Source: Cohnella sp. AR92 (GTDB lineage: Bacteria; Bacillota; Bacilli; Paenibacillales; Paenibacillaceae). Taken from it: a stretch of DNA of 64,000 bases. The DNA lies in NCBI RefSeq assembly GCF_003990975.1, contig NZ_RZJR01000001.1, positions 372,001 to 436,000 of the forward strand, given 5' to 3'. The notes below the pieces were generated by a model. The model saw nothing but the letters and a program-made list of their open reading frames with translations, did not search any database and was not told the origin of the DNA. Positions 49,712 to 58,176 of the stretch are shown piece by piece. Every line of letters begins with the position of its first letter. Position 1 is the first letter of the stretch. Both the position numbers and the translations under genes were made by a program.

Positions 49712-51679
49712 GTGTGGGAAGATATTAAAGATTGGGCTTCCGACTTCTTTGTGACCGGAGATCCGTTGATTTACGGCGCTGACGTGGGAATCGTTCTTGC
49801 GAGTTTATCCATATTATTCGTACTAACCTATTTCAAAAAATGGAAATGGCTCTGGTCGGAATGGATTACCACGGTGGATCATAAGAAAATCGGTATTATG
49901 TATATCATTGCCGCGTTGTTGATGTTGTTCCGCGGCGGTATGGATGCGCTCCTTATGCGGACGCAGCTTGTCATGCCGGATATGGAATTCCTTAAGCCGG
50001 AGCATTACAACGAGATCTTCACGACTCACGGGGTCATCATGATTCTGTTCATGGCGATGCCGCTGATGTTCGGTCTGTTCAATATTGCGGTACCTCTGCA
50101 GATAGGGGCGCGCGACGTTGCGTTCCCGGTTCTGAACTCCCTTAGCTTCTGGCTGTTCTTCATGGGTGCGATGCTGTTCAACCTGTCGTTCGTCATCGGC
50201 GGTTCGCCGAATGCGGGCTGGTTGGCTTATCCTCCTCTATCGGAGACGATGTTCAACCCCGGAGTCGGGCAGGACTTCTACATCTGGGGGATTCAGATTT
50301 CCGGTATCGGCAGTTTGATGACCGGTATCAACTTTATCGTTACGATTCTTAAAATGCGTGCGCCGGGCATGAAGCTTATGAAGATGCCGATGTTCACTTG
50401 GTCGGTCTTCGCGAGCAGCCTGACGATCATGCTGGCGTTCCCGATCCTTACGGTAACCCTGGCTCTGCTGTTCATCGACCGCTTCCTCGGGGCGCACTTC
50501 TTCACCCTCGATGCGGGCGGCAACCCGATGATGTACATCAACCTCATCTGGATGTGGGGACACCCTGAGGTTTACATCGTTATCCTGCCGGCATTCGGGA
50601 TCTTCTCCGATATCGTCTCGACGTTCTCGAAGAAGAAGGTTTTTGGCTACAAGTCGATGGTATTCGCTCTGATGATCATCAGCGTCGTGTCCTTCGTTAC
50701 GTGGGCTCACCACTTCTTCACGATGGGCTCCGGGGCCAGCGTCAACGCGTTCTTCGCGATATCGACGATGGTTATCGCGATCCCGACCGGGGTCAAAGTA
50801 TTTAACTGGCTGTTCACGATGTATAAAGGGAAAATCTCCTTTAAGTCGCCTATGCTTTGGACGATGGGCTTCATTCCATGCTTTGTCGTAGGCGGTCTGA
50901 CTGGCGTTATGCTTTCGGTTGCTCCTGCGGACTTCCAGTTCCATAACAGCTACTTCCTGATCGCTCACTTCCACCAGGTTCTCATCGGCGGCGTCGCCTT
51001 CGGCTACTTCGCGGGTCTCTACTACTGGTGGCCGAAGATGTTCGGCTTCAAGCTGGACGAGAAGCTTGGCAAATGGGCGTTCTGGCTCTGGAACATCGGC
51101 TTCTATGTCTGCTTCATGCCTCAGTACGTGCTCGGACTCATGGGCATGACTCGCCGTTACAGCACTTATTCTTGGGATACCGGTTGGTTCGGACTTAACC
51201 TTGTCTCGACGATCGGCGCGTTCATCATGGGCGCAGGCTTCCTCGTTCAAGTATGGCAGATCGTGTACAGCATCAAGAAGATGGACAAGGATACGACGGG
51301 CGACCCTTGGGATGCCCGCACGCTCGAATGGTCGATTCCTTCTCCGGCTCCGATGTACAACTTCGCTACCGATCCTCGCGTGAGCGATGTCGACGAGTGG
51401 TGGGAAGAGAAGCAGCGCATCGCGGCTGGCAAGCCGACTCCGAAGCCGGCGCTCGAGCCGATCCACATGCCGAAGAATTCGGCCATGCCGATCTTCAAAG
51501 CGACCTTCTGGTTCCTGGCAGGCTTCGGCTTCGTCTTCGATTGGATGTGGCTTGCGCTTCCGGCTATGGCCGGCGTGGGCATCACGATGCTGGTTTACTC
51601 CTTCAACTACGATACGGAATATTACATTCCGGTCGATGAGATCAGAAAAACGGAAGCTGCCGCAGGGAGGGCTGTCTAA
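49712..51679 (+). CDS. qoxB: quinol oxidase subunit I
   Basis: Catalytic haem-copper subunit of 655 residues with about 15 membrane helices. Low-spin haem ligand region TTHGVIMILFMA (~105), CuB and crosslinked Tyr region WMWGHPEVYIV (~280), AHHFFTMG (~330, CuB His pair) and AHFHQVLIGG (~415, haem ligands). It reduces oxygen to water and pumps protons. It starts at GTG 49712 with GGAGG 8 nt upstream. Its TAA overlaps the ATG of qoxC by one base. Confidence 0.96.
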   Translation: MWEDIKDWASDFFVTGDPLIYGADVGIVLASLSILFVLTYFKKWKWLWSEWITTVDHKKIGIMYIIAALLMLFRGGMDALLMRTQLVMPDMEFLKPEHYNEIFTTHGVIMILFMAMPLMFGLFNIAVPLQIGARDVAFPVLNSLSFWLFFMGAMLFNLSFVIGGSPNAGWLAYPPLSETMFNPGVGQDFYIWGIQISGIGSLMTGINFIVTILKMRAPGMKLMKMPMFTWSVFASSLTIMLAFPILTVTLALLFIDRFLGAHFFTLDAGGNPMMYINLIWMWGHPEVYIVILPAFGIFSDIVSTFSKKKVFGYKSMVFALMIISVVSFVTWAHHFFTMGSGASVNAFFAISTMVIAIPTGVKVFNWLFTMYKGKISFKSPMLWTMGFIPCFVVGGLTGVMLSVAPADFQFHNSYFLIAHFHQVLIGGVAFGYFAGLYYWWPKMFGFKLDEKLGKWAFWLWNIGFYVCFMPQYVLGLMGMTRRYSTYSWDTGWFGLNLVSTIGAFIMGAGFLVQVWQIVYSIKKMDKDTTGDPWDARTLEWSIPSPAPMYNFATDPRVSDVDEWWEEKQRIAAGKPTPKPALEPIHMPKNSAMPIFKATFWFLAGFGFVFDWMWLALPAMAGVGITMLVYSFNYDTEYYIPVDEIRKTEAAAGRAV

Positions 51680-52296
51680 TGTCTCACAATGCAAATCATG
51701 CGGTGCAAGGACATGGCCACGACCACGGGGGGCACCACGACCTCGATGCGCTTCGGCAGATGGGCTTCTGGCTGTTCCTGATCACCGACTGTATCTTGTT
51801 CGGAACCTTGTTCGCGACTTATATCGTGCTTCATAACAATACGGCGGGAGGCCCGACGGCCTCCGAGCTGTTCGAAATGCCGGGCGTTATCGCCGAGACG
51901 TTCATCCTGCTTACCTCCAGCTTCACGAGCGGTCTGGCCGTGCTCTGCATGAACCGCGGCAACAAGAAGGGGCTCATCGGTTGGCTTATCGTCACGGTTC
52001 TTCTCGGCGCGTCCTTCGTTACGCTTGAAGTAACGGAATTCCTGAAGATGATCGACGAAGGCGCGAAGATCTCGACGAGCGCATTCTTGTCCGGCTTCTA
52101 TACGCTGGTCGGCACGCACGGACTTCACGTTTCGGTCGGTTTGGTCTGGATGACCGCTCTGATCATTCAGTTGTCGAAGCGCGGCATTACGAAGACCACG
52201 CGGCGCAAGATCAACATCATCAGCTTGTACTGGCACTTCTTGGACGCTGTCTGGATCTTCGTATTCACTATCGTATACATGATGGGGGTGATGTAA
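51679..52296 (+). CDS. qoxC: quinol oxidase subunit III
   Basis: Five-helix membrane subunit of 205 residues: ALRQMGFWLFLITDCILFGTLFATY near the start, LEVTEFLKMI in the middle, and YTLVGTHGLHVSVGLVWM with the conserved GTHGLHV motif. The His-rich N-terminus (HGHDHGGHHD) is common in these proteins and lies in the cytoplasm. It supports stability of subunit I. Overlaps qoxB by one base. Confidence 0.95.
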   Translation: MSHNANHAVQGHGHDHGGHHDLDALRQMGFWLFLITDCILFGTLFATYIVLHNNTAGGPTASELFEMPGVIAETFILLTSSFTSGLAVLCMNRGNKKGLIGWLIVTVLLGASFVTLEVTEFLKMIDEGAKISTSAFLSGFYTLVGTHGLHVSVGLVWMTALIIQLSKRGITKTTRRKINIISLYWHFLDAVWIFVFTIVYMMGVM

Positions 52297-52297
52297 G

Positions 52298-52636
52298 ATG
52301 GCGCAACATCAAGCTCATTCCCATGATTCCCATGACGAGCATGAGTCTCACGGTTCGCTCAAGGAGTATATTGTCGGGTTTGTCTTGTCGCTCATTCTTA
52401 CGGCCATTCCGCTGATCTTCGTTCTTAACGATATCGTGGAAGGAACGGCGGCCAACGTCGTTCTGCTCGTGACGGCGGTTCTCCAGTTTGTCGTTCAGCT
52501 GTTCTTCTTCATGCACCTGAAGGAAGAGAAGAAGCCTCGCTGGAACTTCATGGCTCTGATTCTGGGCATCGCGGTCGTGATCATTATCGTACTGGGCTCG
52601 ATCTGGATCATGGGCAACAACGAAGTCGTTAAGTAA
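52298..52636 (+). CDS. qoxD: quinol oxidase subunit IV
   Basis: Three-helix membrane protein of 112 residues, MAQHQAHSHDSHDEHE..., with SLKEYIVGFVLSLILTAIPL, a middle helix and LFFFMHLKEEKKPRWNFMALI, the CyoD/QoxD pattern. It begins 1 bp after qoxC and is followed by a strong terminator, which closes the operon. Confidence 0.95.
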   Translation: MAQHQAHSHDSHDEHESHGSLKEYIVGFVLSLILTAIPLIFVLNDIVEGTAANVVLLVTAVLQFVVQLFFFMHLKEEKKPRWNFMALILGIAVVIIIVLGSIWIMGNNEVVK

Positions 52637-52650
52637 ACGGCTTAATAGAG

Positions 52651-52695
52651 AAGCGGAGGCGCGGGTTGGTTCAACCCGTTCCTCCGCTTTTTTTT
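52651..52695 (+). terminator. intrinsic terminator of qoxABCD
   Basis: Stem AAGCGGAGG/CCTCCGCTT (9 bp) with a further inner stem around CGGGTT/AACCCG and a tail of eight T. It lies between convergent genes and may also serve the CDF gene. Confidence 0.85.
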
Positions 52696-52702
52696 GCCTA
52701 AT

Positions 52703-53599
52703 TTATTCCCCTTCGTTCCAAGGGTTGAGATGGACCATCACTTCGATGACATCTTCGTCGCATTCCATCACGCAGCGTTTGATCTCGCGGCTGATGTCAT
52801 GGCCTTGCTGGATGGTGTAGTAGCTGGGGATGCCGACCCGCACGTCGACGATGATGTAGTGGCCGTGCTCCCGGGCGCGCACTCGATCCATGCGTTTGAT
52901 CGGCTCGAGCTCGAAGATGACTTTCTCGTACCGGGCCAGCCTCTCCGCGGAGACGGTTCTCTCCATGAGAATATCGACCGCCTCCTTGCCCATCTCGACG
53001 GCTAGCTTCAGCACCAAGAGCGAGACGATGATGCCCGCTATCGGATCTCCATAGGCCGTCCAGGACCAATCCATATGGTTTCCGATAAGGGCAAGTCCAA
53101 TGCCGAGGACGGCGGCGAGCGACGCATAGACGTCGGCCAGGTGGTCGTAGGCGGTCGCCAGCACGCTCTTGCTCTTCTCTTGGCGGCCGATTCGGATGGT
53201 GTATACGTACAGGGCTAACTTCCATAAGAGGGAGATCACCGCTGCGACGAGCGGGAGGGTGCTTTCGCTTGCGGCCGGTTCCGTCAGCGACACGATGGAG
53301 TGGTAGCCGATCCAGATCGCGGCTAACCCAAGAACGATCGCGACGAACGCCGAAGCGACGACCTCCGCTTTCCCATGCCCGTATGGATGGTCGTCATCGG
53401 CCGGCTTCTTGGACACCATGGATGAGGTGAGGGCGGCGACGGTCGCGATAATATCCCCGGCGTTGTGGATTCCGTCGGCGATCAGAACCGAGCTGCCGAA
53501 TGCCAATCCGACACCCGTCTTGAGAAGAGTAAGCAGGATGTTGCTGATAAGGCTGATCCAGATGGCGAGCAGGCTCTTGGAAGGTTGGGATAAGCTCAA
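52703..53599 (-). CDS. cation diffusion facilitator (metal exporter)
   Basis: CDF protein of 298 residues with six membrane helices and a C-terminal cytoplasmic domain (VRAREHGHYIIVDVRVGIPS...VMVHLNPW). Metal-site motifs are HNAGD in helix 2 (~44) and DHLAD in helix 5 (~150), with DDDHPYGHGKAE in the loop. Metals cannot be told from this alone (Zn, Fe, Co or Mn). The start is TTG 53599 (MSLSQPSKSLL) with AAGGAG 8 nt upstream. A longer frame from GTG 53719 would read through a perfect terminator stem and is rejected. Expression is probably controlled by the leader upstream. Confidence 0.88.
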   Translation of the reverse strand: MSLSQPSKSLLAIWISLISNILLTLLKTGVGLAFGSSVLIADGIHNAGDIIATVAALTSSMVSKKPADDDHPYGHGKAEVVASAFVAIVLGLAAIWIGYHSIVSLTEPAASESTLPLVAAVISLLWKLALYVYTIRIGRQEKSKSVLATAYDHLADVYASLAAVLGIGLALIGNHMDWSWTAYGDPIAGIIVSLLVLKLAVEMGKEAVDILMERTVSAERLARYEKVIFELEPIKRMDRVRAREHGHYIIVDVRVGIPSYYTIQQGHDISREIKRCVMECDEDVIEVMVHLNPWNEGE

Positions 53600-53634
53600 A
53601 ATGATGACTCCTTCTAATAAAGTTTGCTTTGCGC

Positions 53635-53676
53635 AAAAAAAAATCAGGTCTTCAACCGGTGGTTGAAGACCTGATT
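53635..53676 (-). terminator. perfect 16-bp terminator in the CDF leader (candidate attenuator)
   Basis: On the minus strand AATCAGGTCTTCAACC pairs perfectly with GGTTGAAGACCTGATT around ACC and is followed by an unbroken run of T. It lies 36 bp upstream of the CDF start codon, so it would stop transcription before the gene unless the stem is prevented from forming. Confidence 0.8.
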
Positions 53677-53706
53677 CTTGCGAGTTGACGGGATGAATGC
53701 AATCAT
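53644..53706 (-). CDS. 20-residue leader peptide across the attenuator stem
   Basis: Short frame MIAFIPSTRKNQVFNHRLKT starting at ATG 53706, with AAGGAGGGTGG upstream (GGAGG 13 nt away). Codons 11-21 lie on the terminator stem, and the TGA (53644-53646) is inside its 3' arm just before the T-run. A 5-bp hairpin GGGTG/CACCC sits between ribosome site and ATG. This is the arrangement of translation-dependent attenuators. It is too short to show coding bias, and whether it is translated needs proof. Confidence 0.5.
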   Translation of the reverse strand: MIAFIPSTRKNQVFNHRLKT

Positions 53707-53872
53707 GGGTGACAGCCACCCTCCTTCTTTTGACGCAGCAATTTATTTATTTTACCACATTCGCGTCGGGAAGGCGACATTGGGAATGCTTCGAGATTGC
53801 TCCCGAGGTCTGGGGGGAGTAAAATATAGTCATGTGAATGGATATTTTCCGGTCTCTGGAGGAATGATCGAT

Positions 53873-54382
53873 ATGGCGCACACGCAGCTGCTCTCCCTGC
53901 TCGGCTCTTTGCTGGCGGGCGTGATGGTTATAATAGTAAGGCTTAAGGCGGCGAACCAGCCCACTTCGCTTCGCAAGATCGTCGCTCCCCCGCTGGGGAT
54001 GTCGACGGGCTTCCTCATGTTCGTCGTTCCCGATACGAGGGTTCCTTGGCTATGGGGGCTTGCCGCCTTGGCCGCCGGGGCGATCTTCTTCGCCTATCCG
54101 CTGATCGCGACCTCCCGGTTCGAGGTGCGAGAGGGCCGGATCTATCTGAAACGGTCCAAAATGTTCATCGTCATCATCATAGCGCTGCTTGCGGTACGCA
54201 TCCTCCTTCATGACGTCGTCGACGAGTACGTGTCCATCCCCCAGTCGGCGGGCCTGTTCTTCCTGCTGGCGTTCGGAATGCTGCTGCCGTGGCGATTGGC
54301 GATGTGGAAGGGCTATGTGGAGACGGAGAGGAAAATGGTCTCGAAGCCGGAGCGGCAGGGTTCGAACGCGGGGCAGGCATAA
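53873..54382 (+). CDS. ccdC: CcdC-family membrane protein
   Basis: Protein of 169 residues with five membrane helices and no signal peptide: LLSLLGSLLAGVMVIIVRLKAANQPTSLRKIVAPPLGMSTGFLMFV..., then AIFFAYPLIATSRFEVREGRIYLKRSKMF and a C-terminal pair of helices. The R-K-x2-PP-x-GM-S-GF stretch and RFE-x7-IYLKRS are typical of CcdC/DUF1453. The family takes part in, or is linked to, cytochrome c maturation. The start at 53873 has GGAGG 10 nt upstream; the ATG at 53864 is too close to it. Confidence 0.8.
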   Translation: MAHTQLLSLLGSLLAGVMVIIVRLKAANQPTSLRKIVAPPLGMSTGFLMFVVPDTRVPWLWGLAALAAGAIFFAYPLIATSRFEVREGRIYLKRSKMFIVIIIALLAVRILLHDVVDEYVSIPQSAGLFFLLAFGMLLPWRLAMWKGYVETERKMVSKPERQGSNAGQA

Positions 54383-54396
54383 AACACGAACGTTCG

Positions 54397-54437
54397 GAAG
54401 CAGATGCGGGAAAAGCTCGTATTTGCTTCTTTTTTTG
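54397..54437 (+). terminator. intrinsic terminator after ccdC
   Basis: Twelve-bp stem GAAGCAGATGCG/CGTATTTGCTTC (two G-U pairs) followed by a T-run. Confidence 0.8.
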
Positions 54438-54520
54438 TCGAAACATGACTTAAACCTAACGCTATGGGGAATATTAACGGAATGAATTACCGGAAAATTG
54501 TTAATTATACGTAATAAATA

Positions 54521-54549
54521 TTGACATTGGAATATGCGGAGCATATGAT
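54521..54549 (+). promoter_or_regulatory. sigma-A promoter of the ATP-grasp/alpha-E/transglutaminase operon
   Basis: TTGACA (54521-54526), 17-bp spacer, TATGAT (54544-54549), in an AT-rich stretch 110 bp before the first gene. Confidence 0.7.
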
Positions 54550-54658
54550 ATCTACTAATACCAATCCTCACCGTGCGCACGGATAGGGGCTTCGGAAACC
54601 CGCCTGAAAGGAGGAAAGGCTTCTCTCCTCCCAATCCGAGCAAAGAGGAGCCGCTCCG

Positions 54659-56116
54659 ATGGAATTGTGGAACGCCATTACGTCCAAATCCCCCTCGCCA
54701 TCCCATTTCTACGACGAGATGTTCGATGGCAGCTCCGTACGCCCTCACTACGCGAAGGTCCAATCCATCCTGTCGCGTTTAAGCTTCGAGGAGCGCGCCG
54801 CCCGGCAGCACACGATGAATCGCAGGCTGCTGGAAGAAGGCATTACGTTTACCCTTGCCCAATCCGAGCAACCGGACGCGCTTGAACGAACGATTCCCTT
54901 CGATTTTGTCCCTCGGATCATTCCCAGCGAGGAATGGGGCATGATCGAGCAAGGGGTGAGCCAACGCGTTCGCGCGCTCAATCACTTCCTTCACGACGTT
55001 TACCATGAACAGAACATCTTCAAGGATGGCTTGATTCCGCGGAGAATGATCATGGGCAACCGGTATTTCCGGACCGAGATGATGAACCTTGCGGCGCCGG
55101 GCGGTGCTTATATCAATGCTTCCGGCATTGATCTGATTCGCGACGACCAAGGCAAATATTTCGTTCTCGAGGATAACCTGCGTTCGCCGTCGGGCTTCTC
55201 CTACATCTATAAAAGCCGTTCGATCATGACGCATGACTTCCCCGAATTGTACTTCTCCCATTCCGTAAGAGGCATCGACCATTCGCTCAGCGCCTTCCGC
55301 GCTGCCCTGCGCAATCTGGCGCCCAGCGATAAAGCCGATCCCGTAATCGCCCTGCTGACGCCGGGCAGCTTCAATTCCGCCTACTTCGAACATACCTTCC
55401 TCGCCCAGCAGATGGGGCTCGAGCTCGTTGAAGGAAGGGATCTCGTCTGCCGCGACAACAAGATTTACATCCGCAGCCTAAACGGCTTGAAGAAGATCGA
55501 CGTCATCTACCGGAGAATCGACGACGATTATCTGGATCCGCTTGCCTTCCGTCCTGATTCTATGCTCGGAGTAGCCGGACTTATGAACGCTTATCGCTTC
55601 GGCAACGTGGCTATCGCCAATGCTCCGGGTACGGGAGTCGCCGATGACAAGGCGATTTATTCGTTCGTCCCGGACATGATCCGCTACTATCTGAACGAGA
55701 CTCCGATTCTGTCGAACGTGCCTACTTATCTGATGAGCCGGCCGGAGGAACGGGAGTATGTGCTGGAGCGGCTGGACCAGATGGTCGTGAAGGAGACGTC
55801 CCTGTCCGGCGGCTACGGGATGCTGATCGGGCCGAAGGCGACGGAATGGGAGAGAGAGCGGTTCGCAGAGAAGATCCGCGAGAACCCGGATAATTACATC
55901 GCTCAGCCGACGATCCAGCTCTCGACGGCGCCGATCTGCCTGGACGGCCGAATGTCTTCCCGGCACATCGATCTTCGCGTGTTCGCGCTGATGAACGGAC
56001 GCAATGTTCATGTTCTGCCCGGAGGCCTCACTCGCGTAGCAATGAAGGAGGGCTCGCTGGTCGTCAACTCTTCGCAGGGCGGCGGCTGCAAGGACACATG
56101 GGTATTGACGAGATAA
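54659..56116 (+). CDS. circularly permuted ATP-grasp protein
   Basis: Protein of 485 residues with the blocks of the CP-ATPgrasp family (formerly DUF404/DUF407): ERTIPFDFVPRIIPSEEWGMIEQGVSQRVRALNHFLHDVY near 80-120, GIDLIRDDQGKYFVLEDNLRSPSGFSY near 160, VIALLTPGSFNSAYFEH near 225, and MVVKETSLSGGYGMLIGP near 378. ATP-grasp enzymes join a carboxylate to an amine via an acyl phosphate, so peptide or amide bond formation is predicted. First gene of the three-gene cassette with alpha-E and transglutaminase proteins; the start follows AAAGAGGAG. Confidence 0.9.
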   Translation: MELWNAITSKSPSPSHFYDEMFDGSSVRPHYAKVQSILSRLSFEERAARQHTMNRRLLEEGITFTLAQSEQPDALERTIPFDFVPRIIPSEEWGMIEQGVSQRVRALNHFLHDVYHEQNIFKDGLIPRRMIMGNRYFRTEMMNLAAPGGAYINASGIDLIRDDQGKYFVLEDNLRSPSGFSYIYKSRSIMTHDFPELYFSHSVRGIDHSLSAFRAALRNLAPSDKADPVIALLTPGSFNSAYFEHTFLAQQMGLELVEGRDLVCRDNKIYIRSLNGLKKIDVIYRRIDDDYLDPLAFRPDSMLGVAGLMNAYRFGNVAIANAPGTGVADDKAIYSFVPDMIRYYLNETPILSNVPTYLMSRPEEREYVLERLDQMVVKETSLSGGYGMLIGPKATEWERERFAEKIRENPDNYIAQPTIQLSTAPICLDGRMSSRHIDLRVFALMNGRNVHVLPGGLTRVAMKEGSLVVNSSQGGGCKDTWVLTR

Positions 56117-56129
56117 AGGAGGGGTAGCC

Positions 56130-57083
56130 ATGCTGGATCGGACTGCGGAATCTCTGTTCTGGATCGGCCGGTACACGGAGCGGGCCGAGAATCATGCTCG
56201 GCTGATTGACGTCTATTATCATATTCGCGAAGAGTCGAACGGACCCGACGAAGGAGTATGGCGAAGAATCGCGGGAGCGATCGGGGACTGCAACGACTAC
56301 ATCGAGCGCTACGGGGAATTCGAAGAGCGTAAGGCCTTGCAGTTCCTCGCGTTGGATACGGCCCAGCCGAACTCGCTCATCACCTGCGTCGTCCAGGCGA
56401 GAGAGAATCTTAAGAAGATCAGGGAGCAGCTGCCTTCCGAGCTGTGGAACCTGCTGAATAGCTTCTACTTATGGCTTCGTCAGATGACGATCGAGGAGGT
56501 GCTGGCCGAGCCGCATCGCTTCTTCGACCGGGTTAAGGAAGGGCTTGCCTCCTTCCAGGGAACGCTCGTCTCCATCGCCATGCGCGACGAATCGTGGAGC
56601 ATGCTGGAGAGCGGCCGCTATCTGGAACGCTCGGAGAACATCGTCAGGCTGCTTCAATCGGTCTGCCAGACCGTCGAAGAGAAGGGGGAGTCCTCTTATT
56701 CCTACTTGCTCGCGGTGCTCAAGTCGGTTGGCGGCTACGAAGCCTACCGCCGCTTGGGAATCGAGGAGCTGAGCATGGAAGAGGTGGCTTCGTTCCTGCT
56801 TCTCCAGGAGACGTTCCCGCGCTCCGTCCACTTCGCGCTCGCGGCCTTCGAATCGAACATGAAGTCGATGAGATCGAAGTCGGACCGTTCCGCCTCCTCG
56901 CTGGAGAAGATCATTCGGCAAGCGAGCAAGGCCCGATCCGAGCTCAGCTGGCTGGAGCGGCAGGATATTGCGGGAGCTTCGCTCGGAGCCGTTCTGCGGC
57001 AGCTGCTCCAAGCCAATAATCTGCTCGGTGAATCGATGGCGAAGACCTTTTTCTTTCCCCATGGCAGGGAGGTTATCGCTTGA
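56130..57083 (+). CDS. alpha-E domain protein
   Basis: All-helical protein of 317 residues beginning MLDRTAESLFWIGRYTERAENHARLIDVYYH, the hallmark of the alpha-E (DUF403) family; later SWSMLESGRYLERSENIVRLLQSV repeats the pattern. It lies 13 bp after the ATP-grasp gene with AGGAGG upstream, and its stop overlaps the TTG of the transglutaminase gene. The family always travels with these partners in bacteria; no biochemical role is proven. It may hold the substrate of the ligase. Confidence 0.9.
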   Translation: MLDRTAESLFWIGRYTERAENHARLIDVYYHIREESNGPDEGVWRRIAGAIGDCNDYIERYGEFEERKALQFLALDTAQPNSLITCVVQARENLKKIREQLPSELWNLLNSFYLWLRQMTIEEVLAEPHRFFDRVKEGLASFQGTLVSIAMRDESWSMLESGRYLERSENIVRLLQSVCQTVEEKGESSYSYLLAVLKSVGGYEAYRRLGIEELSMEEVASFLLLQETFPRSVHFALAAFESNMKSMRSKSDRSASSLEKIIRQASKARSELSWLERQDIAGASLGAVLRQLLQANNLLGESMAKTFFFPHGREVIA

Positions 57084-57943
57084 GATTGGAGATCAGCCAC
57101 GTTACGAGATATCAGTACGGCGACCCGGTGACGGACAGTGTCAATGAGCTCCGACTGGCGCCGAGAACGGACGAACGCCAAGCGTGCTACCAGCATCAGC
57201 TGACCATCGAGCCGAACGTCTCCCTGATGTCCTACGAGGATTACTTCGGCAATCGGGTGTATTCCTTCACGGCGAACGATCCGCATAGGGAGCTGGTTAT
57301 TACGTCCCGATCGACGGTCGTGACCCGGGACTCCGAGATGAAGAAGGGGCTGGAGGGAGATCCTTCCGCATCGTGGAGCAAGGTGAAGAGCGAGGAGTTC
57401 GTCAATGCCAACGCGGAGTATCTGCTGCCGACCGTCTATGCTTCCTTCCATCCCAGCGTAGTCAATTATGCGCTAAGCATAGAGGGGGAAGAGGAGGGGG
57501 TGTTCGCTTTCGTGAAGAGCGCCTGCAAGCGGATCTTCAACGACTTCGAGTACAAGCCCCAATCGACCGGGGTGCATACGACCTCGGACGAGCTTATCGG
57601 GCTCGGGACCGGCGTATGCCAGGACTTCGCCCATCTCCTCCTCTCGGTCTGCCGGATTAAGGGAGTGGCGGCGCGTTACGTCAGCGGCTACCACTTCGTC
57701 GGCGATCTGCAAGGGAGGGACGCCGACTTCGAGCAAGCTTCGCACGCTTGGGTGGAAGCCTACGTCCCCGGCATGGGGTGGCAGGGCATCGACCCGACGA
57801 ACAACGGCTTGGTCGATTGGCGCTACGTGAAGCTGGCGCACGGCCGCGACTACCTGGATATCGTGCCGGTCAAAGGCGTCTACCGCGGCACCGGCCTCCA
57901 GAAGCTGAGCGTTCAGGTGGATGTGCAGCGGGTGACGGGGTAA
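57080..57943 (+). CDS. transglutaminase-like cysteine peptidase/ligase
   Basis: Protein of 287 residues. An N-terminal Bact_transglu_N beta domain (MRLEISHVTRYQYGDPVTDSVNELRLAPRTDERQ) precedes the papain-like core with catalytic Cys in GTGVCQDFAHL (~180), His in SHAWVEAYVPGMGW (~221) and Asp in GIDPTNN (~237). It starts at TTG 57080 with GGGAGG 7 nt upstream, overlapping the previous TGA. No signal peptide, so it acts in the cytoplasm, probably cleaving or crosslinking a product of the ATP-grasp enzyme. Confidence 0.9.
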   Translation: MRLEISHVTRYQYGDPVTDSVNELRLAPRTDERQACYQHQLTIEPNVSLMSYEDYFGNRVYSFTANDPHRELVITSRSTVVTRDSEMKKGLEGDPSASWSKVKSEEFVNANAEYLLPTVYASFHPSVVNYALSIEGEEEGVFAFVKSACKRIFNDFEYKPQSTGVHTTSDELIGLGTGVCQDFAHLLLSVCRIKGVAARYVSGYHFVGDLQGRDADFEQASHAWVEAYVPGMGWQGIDPTNNGLVDWRYVKLAHGRDYLDIVPVKGVYRGTGLQKLSVQVDVQRVTG

Positions 57944-57975
57944 GATGCGGATAAGCGACGAGAAGGGGCGGTTCC

Positions 57976-58071
57976 GGGCAGGATAATCGATAGCGGAAAA
58001 GCGAGACCTTAAGAGGCTTAATAGGCTTAAGAGGCCAGACTTCGAGAGGCGACGGGAATCAGAGACGCTTA
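57976..58071 (+). repeat. dispersed intergenic repeat, copy 2
   Basis: The first 44 bp match 13176-13219 at 36 positions; a second module ends at 58071, next to the terminator. It lies directly after the transglutaminase gene. Confidence 0.6.
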
Positions 58072-58106
58072 GCGGCACAGGGGGAGGTCCCTGTGCCGCT
58101 ATTTTT
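58072..58106 (+). terminator. intrinsic terminator of the ATP-grasp operon
   Basis: Eleven-bp perfect stem GCGGCACAGGG/CCCTGTGCCGC with a six-base loop, then TATTTTT. Confidence 0.85.
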
Positions 58107-58176
58107 CGGAATGGAGTCGTTCTCCTCAAGCGAGCCGTTCCCGAAGCGGGTTATGCCATTGCTCTTCTTTGCATTC

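Noticed and set aside
53600..53719. 40-residue N-terminal extension of the CDF protein from GTG 53719
   Set aside because: It would translate a perfect terminator stem and T-run; TTG 53599 has a good ribosome site and gives the usual family length.
53600..53760. NiCo or Mn riboswitch upstream of the CDF gene
   Set aside because: The conserved blocks of these riboswitches are not visible; the leader is explained better by a peptide and terminator.
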